A DNA stretch of 51,241 nt from Gammaproteobacteria bacterium (GCA_028817225.1 JAPPQC010000014.1:1-51241); one strand, 5' to 3'; positions 8,360-17,110 are shown, counted from the first letter of the stretch. Notes: generated from the letters alone by a model not told the origin. Made by a program: numbers and translations.

Positions 8360-9208
8360 ATGAAAGCCTGTTTTTCATCAAAAGCGGTAAGACTGTACAA
8401 GGGAAATGTCATTGAAACATTGGAGCAACTTCCCGATGAGTGCATTGACCTTATTTTTTCCGACCCGCCCTACAACCTGTCAAATGACGGTTTCACCTGT
8501 CATGCGGGGAAACGTGTGAGTGTGAACAAAGGCGGATGGGACAAGAGCAAAGGCATAGAGGATGATTTTGCGTTTCACGATGCGTGGATAAACGCCTGCC
8601 GGCGCGTCCTGAAACCGCATGGCTCGCTGTGGATTTCCGGAACATATCATTCTATTTATGCCTGCGGCTTTGCTCTGCAAAAGCAGGACTGGCATTTGAT
8701 AAACAATATTTGCTGGTTTAAGCCGAATGCCGCTCCGAATCTTTCTTGCCGCATGTTCACGGCGAGCCATGAGACTTTGCTCTGGGTAAGCAAGGATGAA
8801 AAAGCGAGATATTATTTCGATTACGAATTAATCAAAAGCAAGGATTGGGCTGATGACTTCATCAAGAAGCCGGGCAAAGAGATGGAAAGTGTCTGGGTGA
8901 TTGGAACGCCCAAAAACAGGGAGAAAAGGCACGGAAAGCATCCGACTCAAAAGCCGGAGGCCCTTCTGGAGAGGATTATTCTGGCGTGCAGCAAGGAAGG
9001 GGATATTGTGCTGGATCCGTTTTGCGGCAGTGCTACAACAGGCGTGGTTGCGCTGAGAAATGGCCGCGAATTTGTCGGAATTGACGATAGTCAGGAGTAT
9101 CTTGATGAGTTGGCAATTCCGAGAATCAAGGACGTTTTGATGCAAAACCCGAGTGCGGGCCTGTTTCCCGCCGGCCAGCCCGTTTCCCGGAAAGCGGCAT
9201 CGCCATAA
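8360..9208 (+). CDS. DpnA-type (beta-class) adenine DNA methyltransferase
   Basis: 282 residues from ATG 8360; a longer in-frame start at 8222 would overlap the zinc-ribbon gene and add unrelated residues. Motif IV (SDPPYNLSNDGF) lies near the N-terminus and motif I (DPFCGSATTG) near the C-terminus, the order of beta-class N6-adenine methyltransferases. The segment WISGTYHSIY, then PAPNLSC-like and KHPTQKPEALLERII, resembles DpnA/M.HindIII-like enzymes. Target sequence cannot be read from the protein. The last 20 residues are encoded by abruptly GC-rich DNA, so the island ends at or inside this gene's 3' end. No cognate restriction enzyme gene follows; the cluster upstream may supply restriction. 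Confidence 0.85.
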   Translation: MKACFSSKAVRLYKGNVIETLEQLPDECIDLIFSDPPYNLSNDGFTCHAGKRVSVNKGGWDKSKGIEDDFAFHDAWINACRRVLKPHGSLWISGTYHSIYACGFALQKQDWHLINNICWFKPNAAPNLSCRMFTASHETLLWVSKDEKARYYFDYELIKSKDWADDFIKKPGKEMESVWVIGTPKNREKRHGKHPTQKPEALLERIILACSKEGDIVLDPFCGSATTGVVALRNGREFVGIDDSQEYLDELAIPRIKDVLMQNPSAGLFPAGQPVSRKAASP

Positions 9209-9251
9209 CCCCCCGGTACTGATACACTGCCCTTTCAGCCGGAAAACCGCC

Positions 9252-9614
9252 ATGTCCACAATCGAAATCACCGCCAAGAACTTTCAGCAGGCGCTGGAAG
9301 CGGACGGCATTTTGTTGCTTGACTTCTGGGCGGACTGGTGCGGGCCGTGCAAGTCTTTTGCGCCGGTTTTTGAGATGGTTTCAAACAACCATCCGGACAT
9401 TGTGTTCGGCAAGGTGGATACCGAGAAGGAACAGGACATCGCCGCCGCCTACCAGATTCGCTCGATTCCGACCTTGATGCTGTTTCGCGACCGCGTGCTG
9501 ATGTTTTCCCAGCCGGGCGCCTTGTCCGCGGCGCAACTCGAAGACCTCGTCGCCAAGGCCAAAGCGCTGGACATGGACGAAGTGCGCGAGGAAATCAGAA
9601 AGCAGGCGGAATAG
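9252..9614 (+). CDS. Thioredoxin-like protein
   Basis: 120 residues with the redox motif WADWCGPCK near residue 25 and the cis-proline loop SIPTLMLF, the two hallmarks of thioredoxin. No signal peptide, so it acts in the cytoplasm reducing disulfides or peroxidase partners. Length is close to TrxA (about 109) with a short charged C-terminal extension. Start chosen at ATG 9252, which gives the normal thioredoxin N-terminus; an in-frame ATG at 9153 would overlap the methyltransferase. GC content returns here to the chromosomal level, marking the end of the island. Confidence 0.88.
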   Translation: MSTIEITAKNFQQALEADGILLLDFWADWCGPCKSFAPVFEMVSNNHPDIVFGKVDTEKEQDIAAAYQIRSIPTLMLFRDRVLMFSQPGALSAAQLEDLVAKAKALDMDEVREEIRKQAE

Positions 9615-9632
9615 CGCCCGCCCCGCCGCCAA

Positions 9633-9720
9633 CGCATTCGTACACCGGCGCTGTCAAGCCCGCCAGACGCGCACACGCCACAGCGCCGCATTCACACCGA
9701 CGCCGTCAATCCGCCAACGC
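9633..9720. repeat. Degenerate direct repeat between trx-like gene and hemL
   Basis: Two related 30-nt segments beginning CGCATTC (9633 and 9687, about 54 nt apart) continue with ACACCG and GTCAA in both copies. The 150-nt gap between the convergent thioredoxin-like and hemL genes holds nothing else I can name and no clear T-tract terminator. Confidence 0.35.
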
Positions 9721-9763
9721 CGCATAGCCGCCGCCGCAAAACCCGGCAACGGCCTCGCCCGCC

Positions 9764-11044
9764 TCACCCCTCCTGAAACGCCGCGCTTGCGGCGGTCAGC
9801 GTTTCGGCGATGTCGTCCTCCGAATGCGCGGCGGACACGAAACCGGCCTCAAAGGCGGACGGCGCCAGATAAATCCCGCGTTCCAGCATTCGCGTGAAGA
9901 AGCGCGCGAAGCGGTCGGTGTCGCATTGTTTGACCTGCGCGAACGAAGTCACCGGCGCGTCGTGCGTGAAAAACAGGCCGAACATCGCGCCGAGGCTGTC
10001 GCAGTAAAACGGCGCGCCGGCGCGCGCCGCGCACTCGCGCAGTCCTTCCACCAGTTGCGTTGTTCTGGCGGCGATGGAGTCGAAGACGCCGGGTTGCAGC
10101 AGCAATTCCAGCGTTTTCAGGCCCGCCGCCATCGCAATCGGGTTGCCGGACAGCGTGCCGGCCTGGTAAACCGGGCCTTCCGGCGCCAGTTGCTCCATGA
10201 TGTCGACGCGCCCGCCGAAGGCGCCGACCGGCAGGCCGCCGCCGATGACCTTGCCGAGCGTCGTCAGGTCCGGCGTAATCCGGTACAGCGCCTGCGCGCC
10301 GCCGGGCGCGACGCGAAAGCCGCTCATGACCTCGTCGAAGATCAGCAGCGCGCCGTGCGTGTGGCAGCATTCGCGCAGCGTTTTCAGGAAGTCGCGGTCG
10401 CCGGGAACGAAGTTCATGTTGCCCGCCACCGGCTCGACCATCACGCAGGCGATTTCGGCGCCCGCCCGCGCAAAGACCTCGCGCACCTGCGCCGCGTCGT
10501 TGTAGCGCAGCACCGTCGTCTGTTCGGCAAACGCCGCAGGCACGCCGGCGGAGTCCGGCACGCCCGATGTCAGCGCGCCCGACCCGGCGCCGACCAGCAG
10601 CGCGTCCGCATGGCCGTGGTAGCAGCCGTCGAATTTGACGACGCGGTCGCGGCCCGTGAAGCCGCGCGCCAGGCGCACGGCGCTCATCGTCGCCTCGGTG
10701 CCGGAATTGACCAGACGCAGTTTGCCGATGGACGGCATCGCCTCGCGGATTTTTTCCGCCAGCAGGGTTTCCGCTTCGGTCGGCGCGCCGAAACTCAGCC
10801 CTTTCGCCGCCGCTTCGCGCACCGCGTCCACCACTTCGGCGCGGGCGTGGCCGAGTATCATTGGCCCCCACGAGCCGACATAATCAATGTAGCCGCGCCC
10901 GTCGGCGTCGAACAGGCGCGCGCCGGCGGCGCTCTCGATGAACGGCGGATGGCCGCCGACCGCCCTGAAAGCCCGCACCGGCGAATTGACGCCGCCGGGT
11001 ATCGAAAGACACGCCCGTCGGTGGAGTTGCCGTGAAATGCCCAT
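9764..11044 (-). CDS. hemL: Glutamate-1-semialdehyde 2,1-aminomutase
   Basis: 426 residues, the usual length. It converts glutamate-1-semialdehyde to 5-aminolevulinate with pyridoxal phosphate in the C5 pathway of tetrapyrrole synthesis. Visible features are the N-terminal [11 protein letters not shown], the substrate segment NSGTEATM, the PLP aspartate region FDEVMSGFR and the Schiff-base lysine in [10 protein letters not shown] (K265). It is transcribed divergently from nqrA, 124 nt away from the NqrA start codon. Chromosomal GC and codon use. Confident assignment. Confidence 0.97.
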   Translation of the reverse strand: MGISRQLHRRACLSIPGGVNSPVRAFRAVGGHPPFIESAAGARLFDADGRGYIDYVGSWGPMILGHARAEVVDAVREAAAKGLSFGAPTEAETLLAEKIREAMPSIGKLRLVNSGTEATMSAVRLARGFTGRDRVVKFDGCYHGHADALLVGAGSGALTSGVPDSAGVPAAFAEQTTVLRYNDAAQVREVFARAGAEIACVMVEPVAGNMNFVPGDRDFLKTLRECCHTHGALLIFDEVMSGFRVAPGGAQALYRITPDLTTLGKVIGGGLPVGAFGGRVDIMEQLAPEGPVYQAGTLSGNPIAMAAGLKTLELLLQPGVFDSIAARTTQLVEGLRECAARAGAPFYCDSLGAMFGLFFTHDAPVTSFAQVKQCDTDRFARFFTRMLERGIYLAPSAFEAGFVSAAHSEDDIAETLTAASAAFQEG

Positions 11045-11100
11045 GGTTTGCGTGGCCGCGGCAATGGTTCAATGACCGGGTCCGGTTGCCGCGCCCGGTG

Positions 11101-11106
11101 TATAAT
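11101..11106 (+). promoter_or_regulatory. Probable -10 element of the nqr operon
   Basis: A consensus TATAAT lies in GC-rich DNA between hemL and nqrA. No good -35 is spaced 16-18 nt upstream. The NqrA start codon is 62 nt downstream. An ATG at 11116 opens a 19-codon ORF that ends just inside nqrA, which could be a leader peptide; this is not proven. Confidence 0.5.
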
Positions 11107-11168
11107 AGCAATCTTATGCGTCGGGGGTGGAATTGCGGGGCCGTGCGCCGCCCGTTGGATATGTTGTC

Positions 11169-12533
11169 ATGCTGATACGCCTGAAGAAGGGCCTCAATAT
11201 CCCGGTTCCGGGCGAGCCGGCGCAGCGCGTCGAGGATGCGCCGCCGGTGTCGCGGGTCGCGCTGATGGCCAACGAATACCACGGCCTTGTGCCGCGCATG
11301 AAGACCGAAGTCGGCGACAAGGTGATCCTCGGCCAGCCGCTGTTCGTCAACAAGGCGCACCCCGAGATTCACTACGCCTCGCCGGGCGCCGGCACCGTCG
11401 TCGAGATCAACCGCGGCGCGCGGCGCGTGCTGCAATCCATCGTCATTGAACTGGACGGCGTCGGCAGCCACAAGTTCGGGCCGTACGACGCGGCGCGCGC
11501 GATGGAACTGGAGCGCGAACGCATCGCCGAACGCCTGCTGAACGGCGGCCTGTGGCCGGCGTTCAGAACGCGCCCGTACAGCAAGACGCCGGCGCCGGAC
11601 GGCGTGCCGCACTCGATTTTTGTCACCGCGATAGACACCTCGCCGCTCGCCGCCGACCCGCAGGCGGTGGTGGCCGCCGCCTCCGAACACTTTGACCTCG
11701 GCCTGCACCTGATTGCGAAACTCACCGACGGCCCGGTCTATGTCTGCGTCGCCGAGTCGTCGGCCATCACAACGGTGCGCGAAGACCCGCAGTTTCACCG
11801 CGTCGAGTTCGCCGGCCCGCACCCCGCCGGCCTCGCCGGCACCCACATCCACCACCTCGACCCGGTCCACGGCGACAAGGTGGTGTGGACGATTCATTAC
11901 CAGGATGTCATTGCCATCGGCGAGTTCTTTCTGACCGGCATCTATCCGACCGGGCGCATCATCGCGTTCGGCGGGCCTGCCGCCGAGCGTCCGCGCCTGC
12001 TGCGCACGCGCCTCGGCGCGTCGGTCGCGGAACTGTGCCGCGGCATGATTCGCACCGGCGCGGGCGATGTGCGCCTCATCGTCGGCTCGCCGCTGTCCGG
12101 CTACAAGGCCGAAGGCTGGTCGGCCTTTCTGGGCCGCTTCGGGTTGCAGGTGACGGCGCTGTTCGAGCGCAGCGAAAACCCGTTTCTGGCGTGGATACGC
12201 CCGGGCCTGCGGCTGTTCTCGGCCAGCCGCGCGTTCCTGCCGGCGTGGATGAGAAGAAGAAAAAACCGGCGGTTCTCGTTCAGTTGCATGCAAAACGGCA
12301 GCCCGCGCGCGATTGTGCCCATCGGCCTGTATGAGCGGGTGCTGCCGTACGACCTGCTGGCGACGCAACTGCTGAAGGCGCTGGTGGTGATGGACACCGA
12401 CGGCGCCCAGCAACTCGGCTGCCTGGAACTTGATGAGGAAGACCTGGCGCTGTGCTCATTCGTGTGCCCCGGCAAGCACGAATTCGGGCCGATGCTGCGC
12501 GCCAACCTCGACAAAATCGAGAAGGAAGGCTGA
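11169..12533 (+). CDS. nqrA: Na+-translocating NADH:quinone reductase subunit A
   Basis: 454 residues from ATG 11169, giving the standard N-terminus IRLKKGLNIPVPGEP. NqrA is the cytoplasmic, quinone-binding subunit of the NQR complex, which couples NADH oxidation to sodium export. The GAGTVVEINRGARRVL segment is typical of the family's biotin-carrier-like N-terminal domain. An upstream in-frame ATG (11127) is less likely because it adds a non-conserved 14-residue extension. Its stop overlaps the nqrB ATG by 1 nt. First gene of nqrA-B-C-D-E. Confidence 0.96.
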   Translation: MLIRLKKGLNIPVPGEPAQRVEDAPPVSRVALMANEYHGLVPRMKTEVGDKVILGQPLFVNKAHPEIHYASPGAGTVVEINRGARRVLQSIVIELDGVGSHKFGPYDAARAMELERERIAERLLNGGLWPAFRTRPYSKTPAPDGVPHSIFVTAIDTSPLAADPQAVVAAASEHFDLGLHLIAKLTDGPVYVCVAESSAITTVREDPQFHRVEFAGPHPAGLAGTHIHHLDPVHGDKVVWTIHYQDVIAIGEFFLTGIYPTGRIIAFGGPAAERPRLLRTRLGASVAELCRGMIRTGAGDVRLIVGSPLSGYKAEGWSAFLGRFGLQVTALFERSENPFLAWIRPGLRLFSASRAFLPAWMRRRKNRRFSFSCMQNGSPRAIVPIGLYERVLPYDLLATQLLKALVVMDTDGAQQLGCLELDEEDLALCSFVCPGKHEFGPMLRANLDKIEKEG

Positions 12534-13741
12534 TGGCGGGGCTGCGGCGGTTGATGAAGGCCAAGGCGCCGCTGTTCGAGGCGGGCGGGCGCTGGCAGCG
12601 CTTCTACCCCATCTACGAGATGGTGGATTCGTTCCTCTACTGGACGCCGAAGACCACCGCGTGCGCGCCGCACATCCGCGACGGGCTGGATATCAAGCGC
12701 GTCATGAGTTATGTCGTCGTCGCGACCGTGCCGTGCGTGCTGGTGTCGTGGTTCAACACCGGCTACCAGGCGAACGCCGCGCTGTCCGGCATGGGGCTGG
12801 CGGCACTGCCCGGCTGGCGCGGCGCGCTGACGGCGAGCCTCGGCGTCTCCCACGACCCGGCCAGCGTGTGGGCGTGCCTGTGGCTCGGCTTTGTGCATTT
12901 TCTGCCGCTCTACCTGGTCACGCTGATTGCCGGCGGCCTGTGGGAGGTGCTGTTTGCGACGGTGCGCGGGCACGATGTCAACGAGGGCTTTTTCGTCACC
13001 TCCATTCTCTACACGCTGTCGCTGCCGCCCGACATTCCGCTGTGGATGGTGGCGCTCGGCATTTCATTCGGCGTCGTCATCGGCAAGGAGGTGTTCGGCG
13101 GCACCGGCAAGAACTTTCTGAACCCGGCGCTGACCGGGCGCGCCTTCCTGTTCTTCGCCTACCCCGCGTTCATGAGCGGCGACGAGGTGTGGGTCGCGGT
13201 GGACGGTTACAGCGGCGCGACGCCGCTCGCCGCCGCCGCAGCCGCCGGCATGGAGGGCGTCGCGCGCGAGGGCTACACCTGGTGGCAGGCGTTCATCGGC
13301 GTCATTCCCGGCTCGCTCGGCGAGACTTCGGCGCTCGGCTGCCTGATCGGCGCGGTGTTTCTGGTGTACACGCGCATCGCGTCGTGGCGCATCATTCTCG
13401 GCGTGTTCTTCGGCATGGTGGCCACTTCGCTGCTGTTCAACTGGCTGGACGCCGGCCCGATGTACTCGATGCCGTGGCACTGGCACCTGGTGCTCGGCGG
13501 CTTCGCCTTCGGCATGGTGTTCATGGCGACCGACCCGGTGTCGGCGGCGGCCACCGACGCCGGGCGCTGGATATTCGGCTTTCTGATCGGTTTCATGACG
13601 GTGCTGATACGGGCCGTCAACCCGGCCTTCCCGGAAGGCGTGATGCTCGCCATCCTGTTCGCCAACATCTTCGCGCCGACGATAGACTACTTCGTCGTGC
13701 GCGCCAACGCCCGCAAACGGATGAAACGCTATGGCCAATGA
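12533..13741 (+). CDS. nqrB: Na+-NQR subunit B (flavinylated membrane subunit)
   Basis: 402 residues, close to the Vibrio subunit length. Many hydrophobic helices place it in the inner membrane. YSGATPL (SGAT at 227-230) is the site where ApbE attaches FMN through threonine T230. Start at ATG 12533 overlaps the nqrA stop and gives the usual N-terminus. NqrB provides the sodium pathway and part of the quinone site. Downstream apbE supplies the required flavin transferase. Strong match. Confidence 0.97.
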   Translation: MAGLRRLMKAKAPLFEAGGRWQRFYPIYEMVDSFLYWTPKTTACAPHIRDGLDIKRVMSYVVVATVPCVLVSWFNTGYQANAALSGMGLAALPGWRGALTASLGVSHDPASVWACLWLGFVHFLPLYLVTLIAGGLWEVLFATVRGHDVNEGFFVTSILYTLSLPPDIPLWMVALGISFGVVIGKEVFGGTGKNFLNPALTGRAFLFFAYPAFMSGDEVWVAVDGYSGATPLAAAAAAGMEGVAREGYTWWQAFIGVIPGSLGETSALGCLIGAVFLVYTRIASWRIILGVFFGMVATSLLFNWLDAGPMYSMPWHWHLVLGGFAFGMVFMATDPVSAAATDAGRWIFGFLIGFMTVLIRAVNPAFPEGVMLAILFANIFAPTIDYFVVRANARKRMKRYGQ

Positions 13742-14525
13742 TTCGGTATCAAAGACGCTGATTGTCATCTTCACGCTGTGCGTGCTGTGTTCGGTCGTCG
13801 TCTCGACGGCGGCGGTGATGCTGCGGCCCCTGCAGGAGCAGAACCGGCTGGCCGAACTCAACGCCAGCATCCGGCAGGTCGCGGGCCTGCCGCGTTCCGA
13901 CGACGGCGACGCCGAGGCCGGCGCCGTCGTCGAGGCGCGCATCGTCGAGTTGGCGAGCGGCGAATATGTCGGCGAGCCGGAGATTGCGGGCTTTGACATG
14001 GTGAATTCCGCGCGCGACCCGAAGTTGAGCACCGCGCTGGCGGCCGGCGACGACATCGCGCGCATCCAGCGCCTGCCGCGGTTTGCCAAGATATACCTGC
14101 TGAAACGCGGCGACCAACTGGACAAGATTGTGCTGCCGCTGTACGGCTACGGCCTGTGGTCCACCCTCTACGGCTTTATCGCGCTTGAGGCCGACGCCAA
14201 CACCGTTTATGGGCTACAATTCTACCGGCACGGCGAGACCCCCGGTCTCGGCGGGCGCGTGGACGACCTGGCGTGGCGCGCGCTGTGGCGCGGCAAGCGC
14301 GTTTATGAAAGCGGCGTCGGCGCGCCGGTGCTTGATGTCGTCAAGGGCCGGGTCGGCGCCGCCGACAGCCGCGCCCGCTACAAGGTGGACGGCCTGTCGG
14401 GCGCGACCATCACCAGCCACGGCGTCGGCAACATGATTCGTTTCTGGTTCGGCGAGCGCGGCTACCGGAGATTTCTGGTCAAAAACTGGCCGCAACAGGC
14501 CGGCGCGGAGCCGGGCCGCGGCTGA
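13731..14525 (+). CDS. nqrC: Na+-NQR subunit C (FMN-binding)
   Basis: 264 residues, with an N-terminal membrane anchor (about 8-30) and a periplasmic FMN-binding domain. [12 protein letters not shown] carries the flavinylation SGAT (223-226; T226). [11 protein letters not shown] is the family's conserved turn. The gene starts 11 nt inside nqrB. It passes electrons between NqrF-side centres and NqrB. Confident. Confidence 0.97.
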   Translation: MANDSVSKTLIVIFTLCVLCSVVVSTAAVMLRPLQEQNRLAELNASIRQVAGLPRSDDGDAEAGAVVEARIVELASGEYVGEPEIAGFDMVNSARDPKLSTALAAGDDIARIQRLPRFAKIYLLKRGDQLDKIVLPLYGYGLWSTLYGFIALEADANTVYGLQFYRHGETPGLGGRVDDLAWRALWRGKRVYESGVGAPVLDVVKGRVGAADSRARYKVDGLSGATITSHGVGNMIRFWFGERGYRRFLVKNWPQQAGAEPGRG

Positions 14526-14550
14526 CAAGGGAGACAACAGGAAAAAAACA

Positions 14551-15204
14551 ATGGCATGGCGTGAAAACAAAAAGGTGCTGATTGATCCGCTGGTGGACGA
14601 CAACCCGATCACCCTGCAGATTCTCGGCATCTGCTCGGCGCTGGCCGTCACGACGACGCTGGCGGCGTCGCTGATTATGTGTCTTGCGCTGACCTCGGTG
14701 CTGGCGCTGTCCAATGTCTCCATCAGCATGATCCGCCACCATGTGCCGACCAATGTGCGCATCATCGTGCAAATGACCATCATCGCCTCGCTGGTCATCC
14801 TGGTGGACCAGATACTGAAGGCGTATGTGTATGAAATCAGCAAGACGCTGTCGGTCTTCGTCGGCCTGATCATCACCAACTGCATCGTGCTCGGGCGCGC
14901 CGAGGCCTACGCGATGAAAAATCCGCCGGCGCCGAGTTTCTTCGACGGCCTCGGCAACGGCCTCGGCTACAGTTTTGTGCTGGTGGTGGTCGGCACCGCG
15001 CGCGAGTTGTTCGGTTCGGGCACGCTGCTCGGCTACCCGGTGCTGCAACTGGTTTCCGAGGGCGGCTGGTACCAGCCCAACGGCCTGATGCTGCTGCCGC
15101 CGAGCGCGTTTTTCATCATCGGCCTGATGATCTGGGTGATTCGCTCGTGCAAGCCGCAGCAGGTCGAGCAGCCGGAGTTTCGCATTCAGGCGCAGGCCGC
15201 CTGA
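14551..15204 (+). CDS. nqrD: Na+-NQR subunit D
   Basis: 217 residues, almost wholly membrane-embedded, opening with the typical [25 protein letters not shown]. NqrD and NqrE form an inverted-topology pair that holds a buried iron centre. Preceded by AGGGAGA-like purines (about 14528-14545) as a ribosome-binding site. Part of the continuous nqrA-E block. Confidence 0.97.
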   Translation: MAWRENKKVLIDPLVDDNPITLQILGICSALAVTTTLAASLIMCLALTSVLALSNVSISMIRHHVPTNVRIIVQMTIIASLVILVDQILKAYVYEISKTLSVFVGLIITNCIVLGRAEAYAMKNPPAPSFFDGLGNGLGYSFVLVVVGTARELFGSGTLLGYPVLQLVSEGGWYQPNGLMLLPPSAFFIIGLMIWVIRSCKPQQVEQPEFRIQAQAA

Positions 15205-15222
15205 CGCCCGCCGACGCACGCG

Positions 15223-15831
15223 ATGGAAATTTACCTGCAACTGCTGGTTCAGTCGGTTTTTGTCGAGAACCTGGCGCTCGCCTTCTTTCTCGGCATGTGC
15301 ACCTTCCTCGCCATCTCCAAGAAGATGGAGAACGCCATCGGCCTCGGCATCGCCGTCACCGTCGTCCAGGCGCTGACGGTGCCGATCAACAACCTGATTT
15401 ACCAGTTTCTGCTGAAGAAGGGCGCGCTGGCGTGGGCCGGCCTGGGGGCGATGGATTTGTCCTTTCTCGGCTTCATCAGTTACATCGGCGTCATCGCCGC
15501 GGTCGTGCAGATACTCGAGATGCTGCTCGACCGGTTTTTCCCGGCGCTCTACAACGCGCTCGGCATTTTTCTGCCGCTGATTACCGTCAACTGCGCGATT
15601 CTCGGCGGTTCGCTGTTCATGGTCGAGCGCAACTACGACTTCGCCGAGAGCGTGGTGTACGGCTTCGGCAGCGGATTCGGCTGGGCCATCGCCATTCTGG
15701 CGCTTGCCGGCATCCGCGAGAAACTCAAATACAGCGATGTTCCCGCCGGGCTTCAGGGCCTGGGCATCACCTTCATCACGGTCGGTTTGATGTCGCTCGG
15801 CTTCATGGCGTTTTCCGGCATCCTGTTCTGA
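15223..15831 (+). CDS. nqrE: Na+-NQR subunit E
   Basis: 202 residues, hydrophobic, with the conserved [20 protein letters not shown] opening and paired motif [13 protein letters not shown]. It pairs with NqrD in the membrane. In most bacteria nqrF follows directly, but here a strong terminator (15854-15894) and six RiPP precursor genes separate nqrE from nqrF. Confidence 0.97.
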   Translation: MEIYLQLLVQSVFVENLALAFFLGMCTFLAISKKMENAIGLGIAVTVVQALTVPINNLIYQFLLKKGALAWAGLGAMDLSFLGFISYIGVIAAVVQILEMLLDRFFPALYNALGIFLPLITVNCAILGGSLFMVERNYDFAESVVYGFGSGFGWAIAILALAGIREKLKYSDVPAGLQGLGITFITVGLMSLGFMAFSGILF

Positions 15832-15853
15832 GCGCGCCGCCGCACGCCGCCTG

Positions 15854-15894
15854 AAACCCTTGCGCGGCGCGGTTTTCACCGCCCGCGGGTTTTT
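15854..15894 (+). terminator. Terminator after nqrE (copy 1 of a repeated module)
   Basis: AAACCC pairs with GGGTTT across an imperfect GC-rich stem with an inner GCGGT/ACCGC hairpin, followed by a T-run (TTTTTCTTT). The right arm and the following 45 nt are nearly identical to the modules after four of the downstream precursor genes. It should stop nqrA-E transcripts before the precursors. Confidence 0.75.
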
Positions 15895-15936
15895 CTTTGC
15901 CCGGCCCGCGCACCCGTTCAGAAACCTTTGTCATGC

Positions 15937-15966
15937 TTGAAACGGGGCGCCGGCATTGGGTATAAT
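15937..15966 (+). promoter_or_regulatory. Sigma70-type promoter of precursor genes 1-3
   Basis: TTGAAA (15937-15942), an 18-nt spacer and a consensus TATAAT (15961-15966). It follows the terminator module and precedes the first precursor by about 50 nt, leaving a normal 5' UTR with an AGGGGG ribosome-binding site. It is the best-formed promoter in the window. Confidence 0.75.
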
Positions 15967-16017
15967 GAGCGTCAACTTCGGGACATAACAGCAATACAAC
16001 AACAGGGGGTGTTTAAC

Positions 16018-16341
16018 ATGGCAAAACAGGAAGACAACACGGTCACGCTGCCGATGACGCTGGAGACGGCGTCCGCGGATCTGGCCATTCGGTACCTGAA
16101 GGACGCGCAGTTTCGCGCCGACTTCGACAAAGATCCGAAGGCCGCGATTGCGAAGATTGCGGGCCGTGAAGTGCCGTCCGACATGAAGGTCGAGGTGCAC
16201 CAGAACGACGAGAAATGCTGGCACATCGCGCTGCCGTCGAAGGAGCACATCGCCACACTGGGCGACAAGGACATGGAAGTGGTGTCCGGAGGCTTTAGCA
16301 GGCATCGGCAAGGCTACGGCCACGGCCTTTGCTGGGGCTGA
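16018..16341 (+). CDS. RiPP precursor 1, NHLP-type leader
   Basis: 107 residues. The region from about 20 to 73 (AIRYLKDAQFRADFDKDPKA... EVPSDMKVEV... WHIALP) has the pattern of the nitrile-hydratase-alpha-like leader used by proteusins and related RiPPs. The leader ends VVSGG at 88-92, a double-glycine-type cleavage site. The predicted core is the last 15 residues, FSRHRQGYGHGLCWG, rich in Gly and aromatics with one Cys. ATG 16018 has AGGGGG upstream. Leader nucleotide sequence is nearly identical to precursor 2. No modifying enzyme is adjacent, so the maturation type is unknown. Leader family is clear; the core boundary is inferred. Confidence 0.85.
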   Translation: MAKQEDNTVTLPMTLETASADLAIRYLKDAQFRADFDKDPKAAIAKIAGREVPSDMKVEVHQNDEKCWHIALPSKEHIATLGDKDMEVVSGGFSRHRQGYGHGLCWG

Positions 16342-16425
16342 TTGCGTGTCGGGGGACAGGCCGCAAGGCGGGGCGCAAATGGGCGCCGACTTCGGAACAT
16401 AACAACACACACAGGGGGTGTTAAC

Positions 16426-16749
16426 ATGGCAAAACAGGAAGACAACACGGTCACGCTGCCGATGACGCTGGAGACGGCGTCCGCGGATCTGGCCATTCGG
16501 TACCTGAAGGACGCGCAGTTTCGCGCCGACTTCGACAAAGATCCGAAGGCCGCGATTGCGAAGATTGCGGGCCGTGAAGTGCCGTCCGACATGAAGGTCG
16601 AGGTGCACCAGAACGACGAGAAATGCTGGCACATCGCGCTGCCGTCGAAGGAGCACATCGCCACACTGGGCGACAAGGACATGGAAGTGGTGTCCGGGGG
16701 CTTTCACGAGCATCCGCGCGGCTACGGCTACGGCATTTGCTGGGGCTGA
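16426..16749 (+). CDS. RiPP precursor 2, NHLP-type leader
   Basis: 107 residues, the same as precursor 1 through residue 92 (VVSGG). Only the core differs: FHEHPRGYGYGICWG against FSRHRQGYGHGLCWG. The pattern xxGYGxGxCWG is shared. The 5' region with the GGGGGTGTTAACATG-type ribosome-binding site is also duplicated, but no terminator or new promoter lies between the two copies, so they should be co-transcribed. This is a recent tandem duplication with change concentrated in the core. Confidence 0.85.
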   Translation: MAKQEDNTVTLPMTLETASADLAIRYLKDAQFRADFDKDPKAAIAKIAGREVPSDMKVEVHQNDEKCWHIALPSKEHIATLGDKDMEVVSGGFHEHPRGYGYGICWG

Positions 16750-16752
16750 TTC

Positions 16753-16950
16753 GTGTCACAGGACCGGTCGAAAGGCGGTGCCGCGAAGGCCGATGCCGGC
16801 GCCAACGCCGCGATAAAGGACGCTGACATGGAAAAAGTGGCTGGAGGCCGGGGACGGCACATCCAGTTGCAATCATGGCACACCTGCGGCGATGTGTACG
16901 GCGAGGCGTGGTGCCGCGAACGCGGCATTGACCCGAACCAGCCTTTCTGA
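16753..16950 (+). CDS. RiPP precursor 3 with short, atypical leader
   Basis: 65 residues from GTG 16753, only 3 nt after the stop of precursor 2, so probably translationally coupled. It lacks the NHLP domain. A short Ala/Lys/Asp-rich stretch leads to DMEKVAGG (GG at 31-32), the same kind of junction that ends the full leaders (compare DMEVVSGG). The 33-residue tail that follows has two Cys and three Trp/Tyr-type aromatics. It could be a precursor that lost its leader, one processed with a partner leader in trans, or a decaying copy. A terminator follows at 17000. Confidence 0.6.
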   Translation: MSQDRSKGGAAKADAGANAAIKDADMEKVAGGRGRHIQLQSWHTCGDVYGEAWCRERGIDPNQPF

Positions 16951-16999
16951 GCAAGTCCGACAGTTCGCAAGCCGGGCAACCCGGCTGCCGGACAAAGAC

Positions 17000-17035
17000 A
17001 AACCCGCGGTGCGGCTCACGCCGTCCGCGGGTTTT
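17000..17035 (+). terminator. Rho-independent terminator after precursor 3
   Basis: Near-perfect 15-16 bp stem: AAACCCGCGG pairs with CCGCGGGTTT and inner GCGGC with GCCGT, loop TCAC, then TTTTTCTTT. Member of the repeated terminator family of this array. Confidence 0.9.
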
Positions 17036-17082
17036 TCTTTGCCTGCGCCGCGCCGCCGTCCGTTCAGAAACCTTTGTCAGTA

Positions 17083-17110
17083 TTGACAGCGGCACGGCGC
17101 CTTGTATATT
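17083..17110 (+). promoter_or_regulatory. Sigma70-type promoter of precursor 4
   Basis: TTGACA (17083-17088), a 16-nt spacer and TATATT (17105-17110). It lies at the end of the repeated module (GTTCAGAAACCTTTGTCAGTA before the -35). The next gene starts 79 nt downstream with an AAGGAG ribosome-binding site. Confidence 0.75.

Noticed and set aside
9824..11035. Long plus-strand open frame opposite hemL
   Set aside because: It is Arg/Ala-rich low complexity and lies fully antisense to a confidently identified gene; a GC-rich shadow frame.
10884..12413. 509-codon minus-strand frame opposite nqrA
   Set aside because: Antisense shadow of nqrA and the hemL start, with no domain-like sequence.
12430..13761. 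Alternative plus-strand frame over nqrB
   Set aside because: Arg/Ala/Gly-rich translation; the nqrB frame has clear family motifs.
14479..15879. 466-codon minus-strand frame opposite nqrD/nqrE
   Set aside because: His/Gln/Arg-rich antisense shadow.
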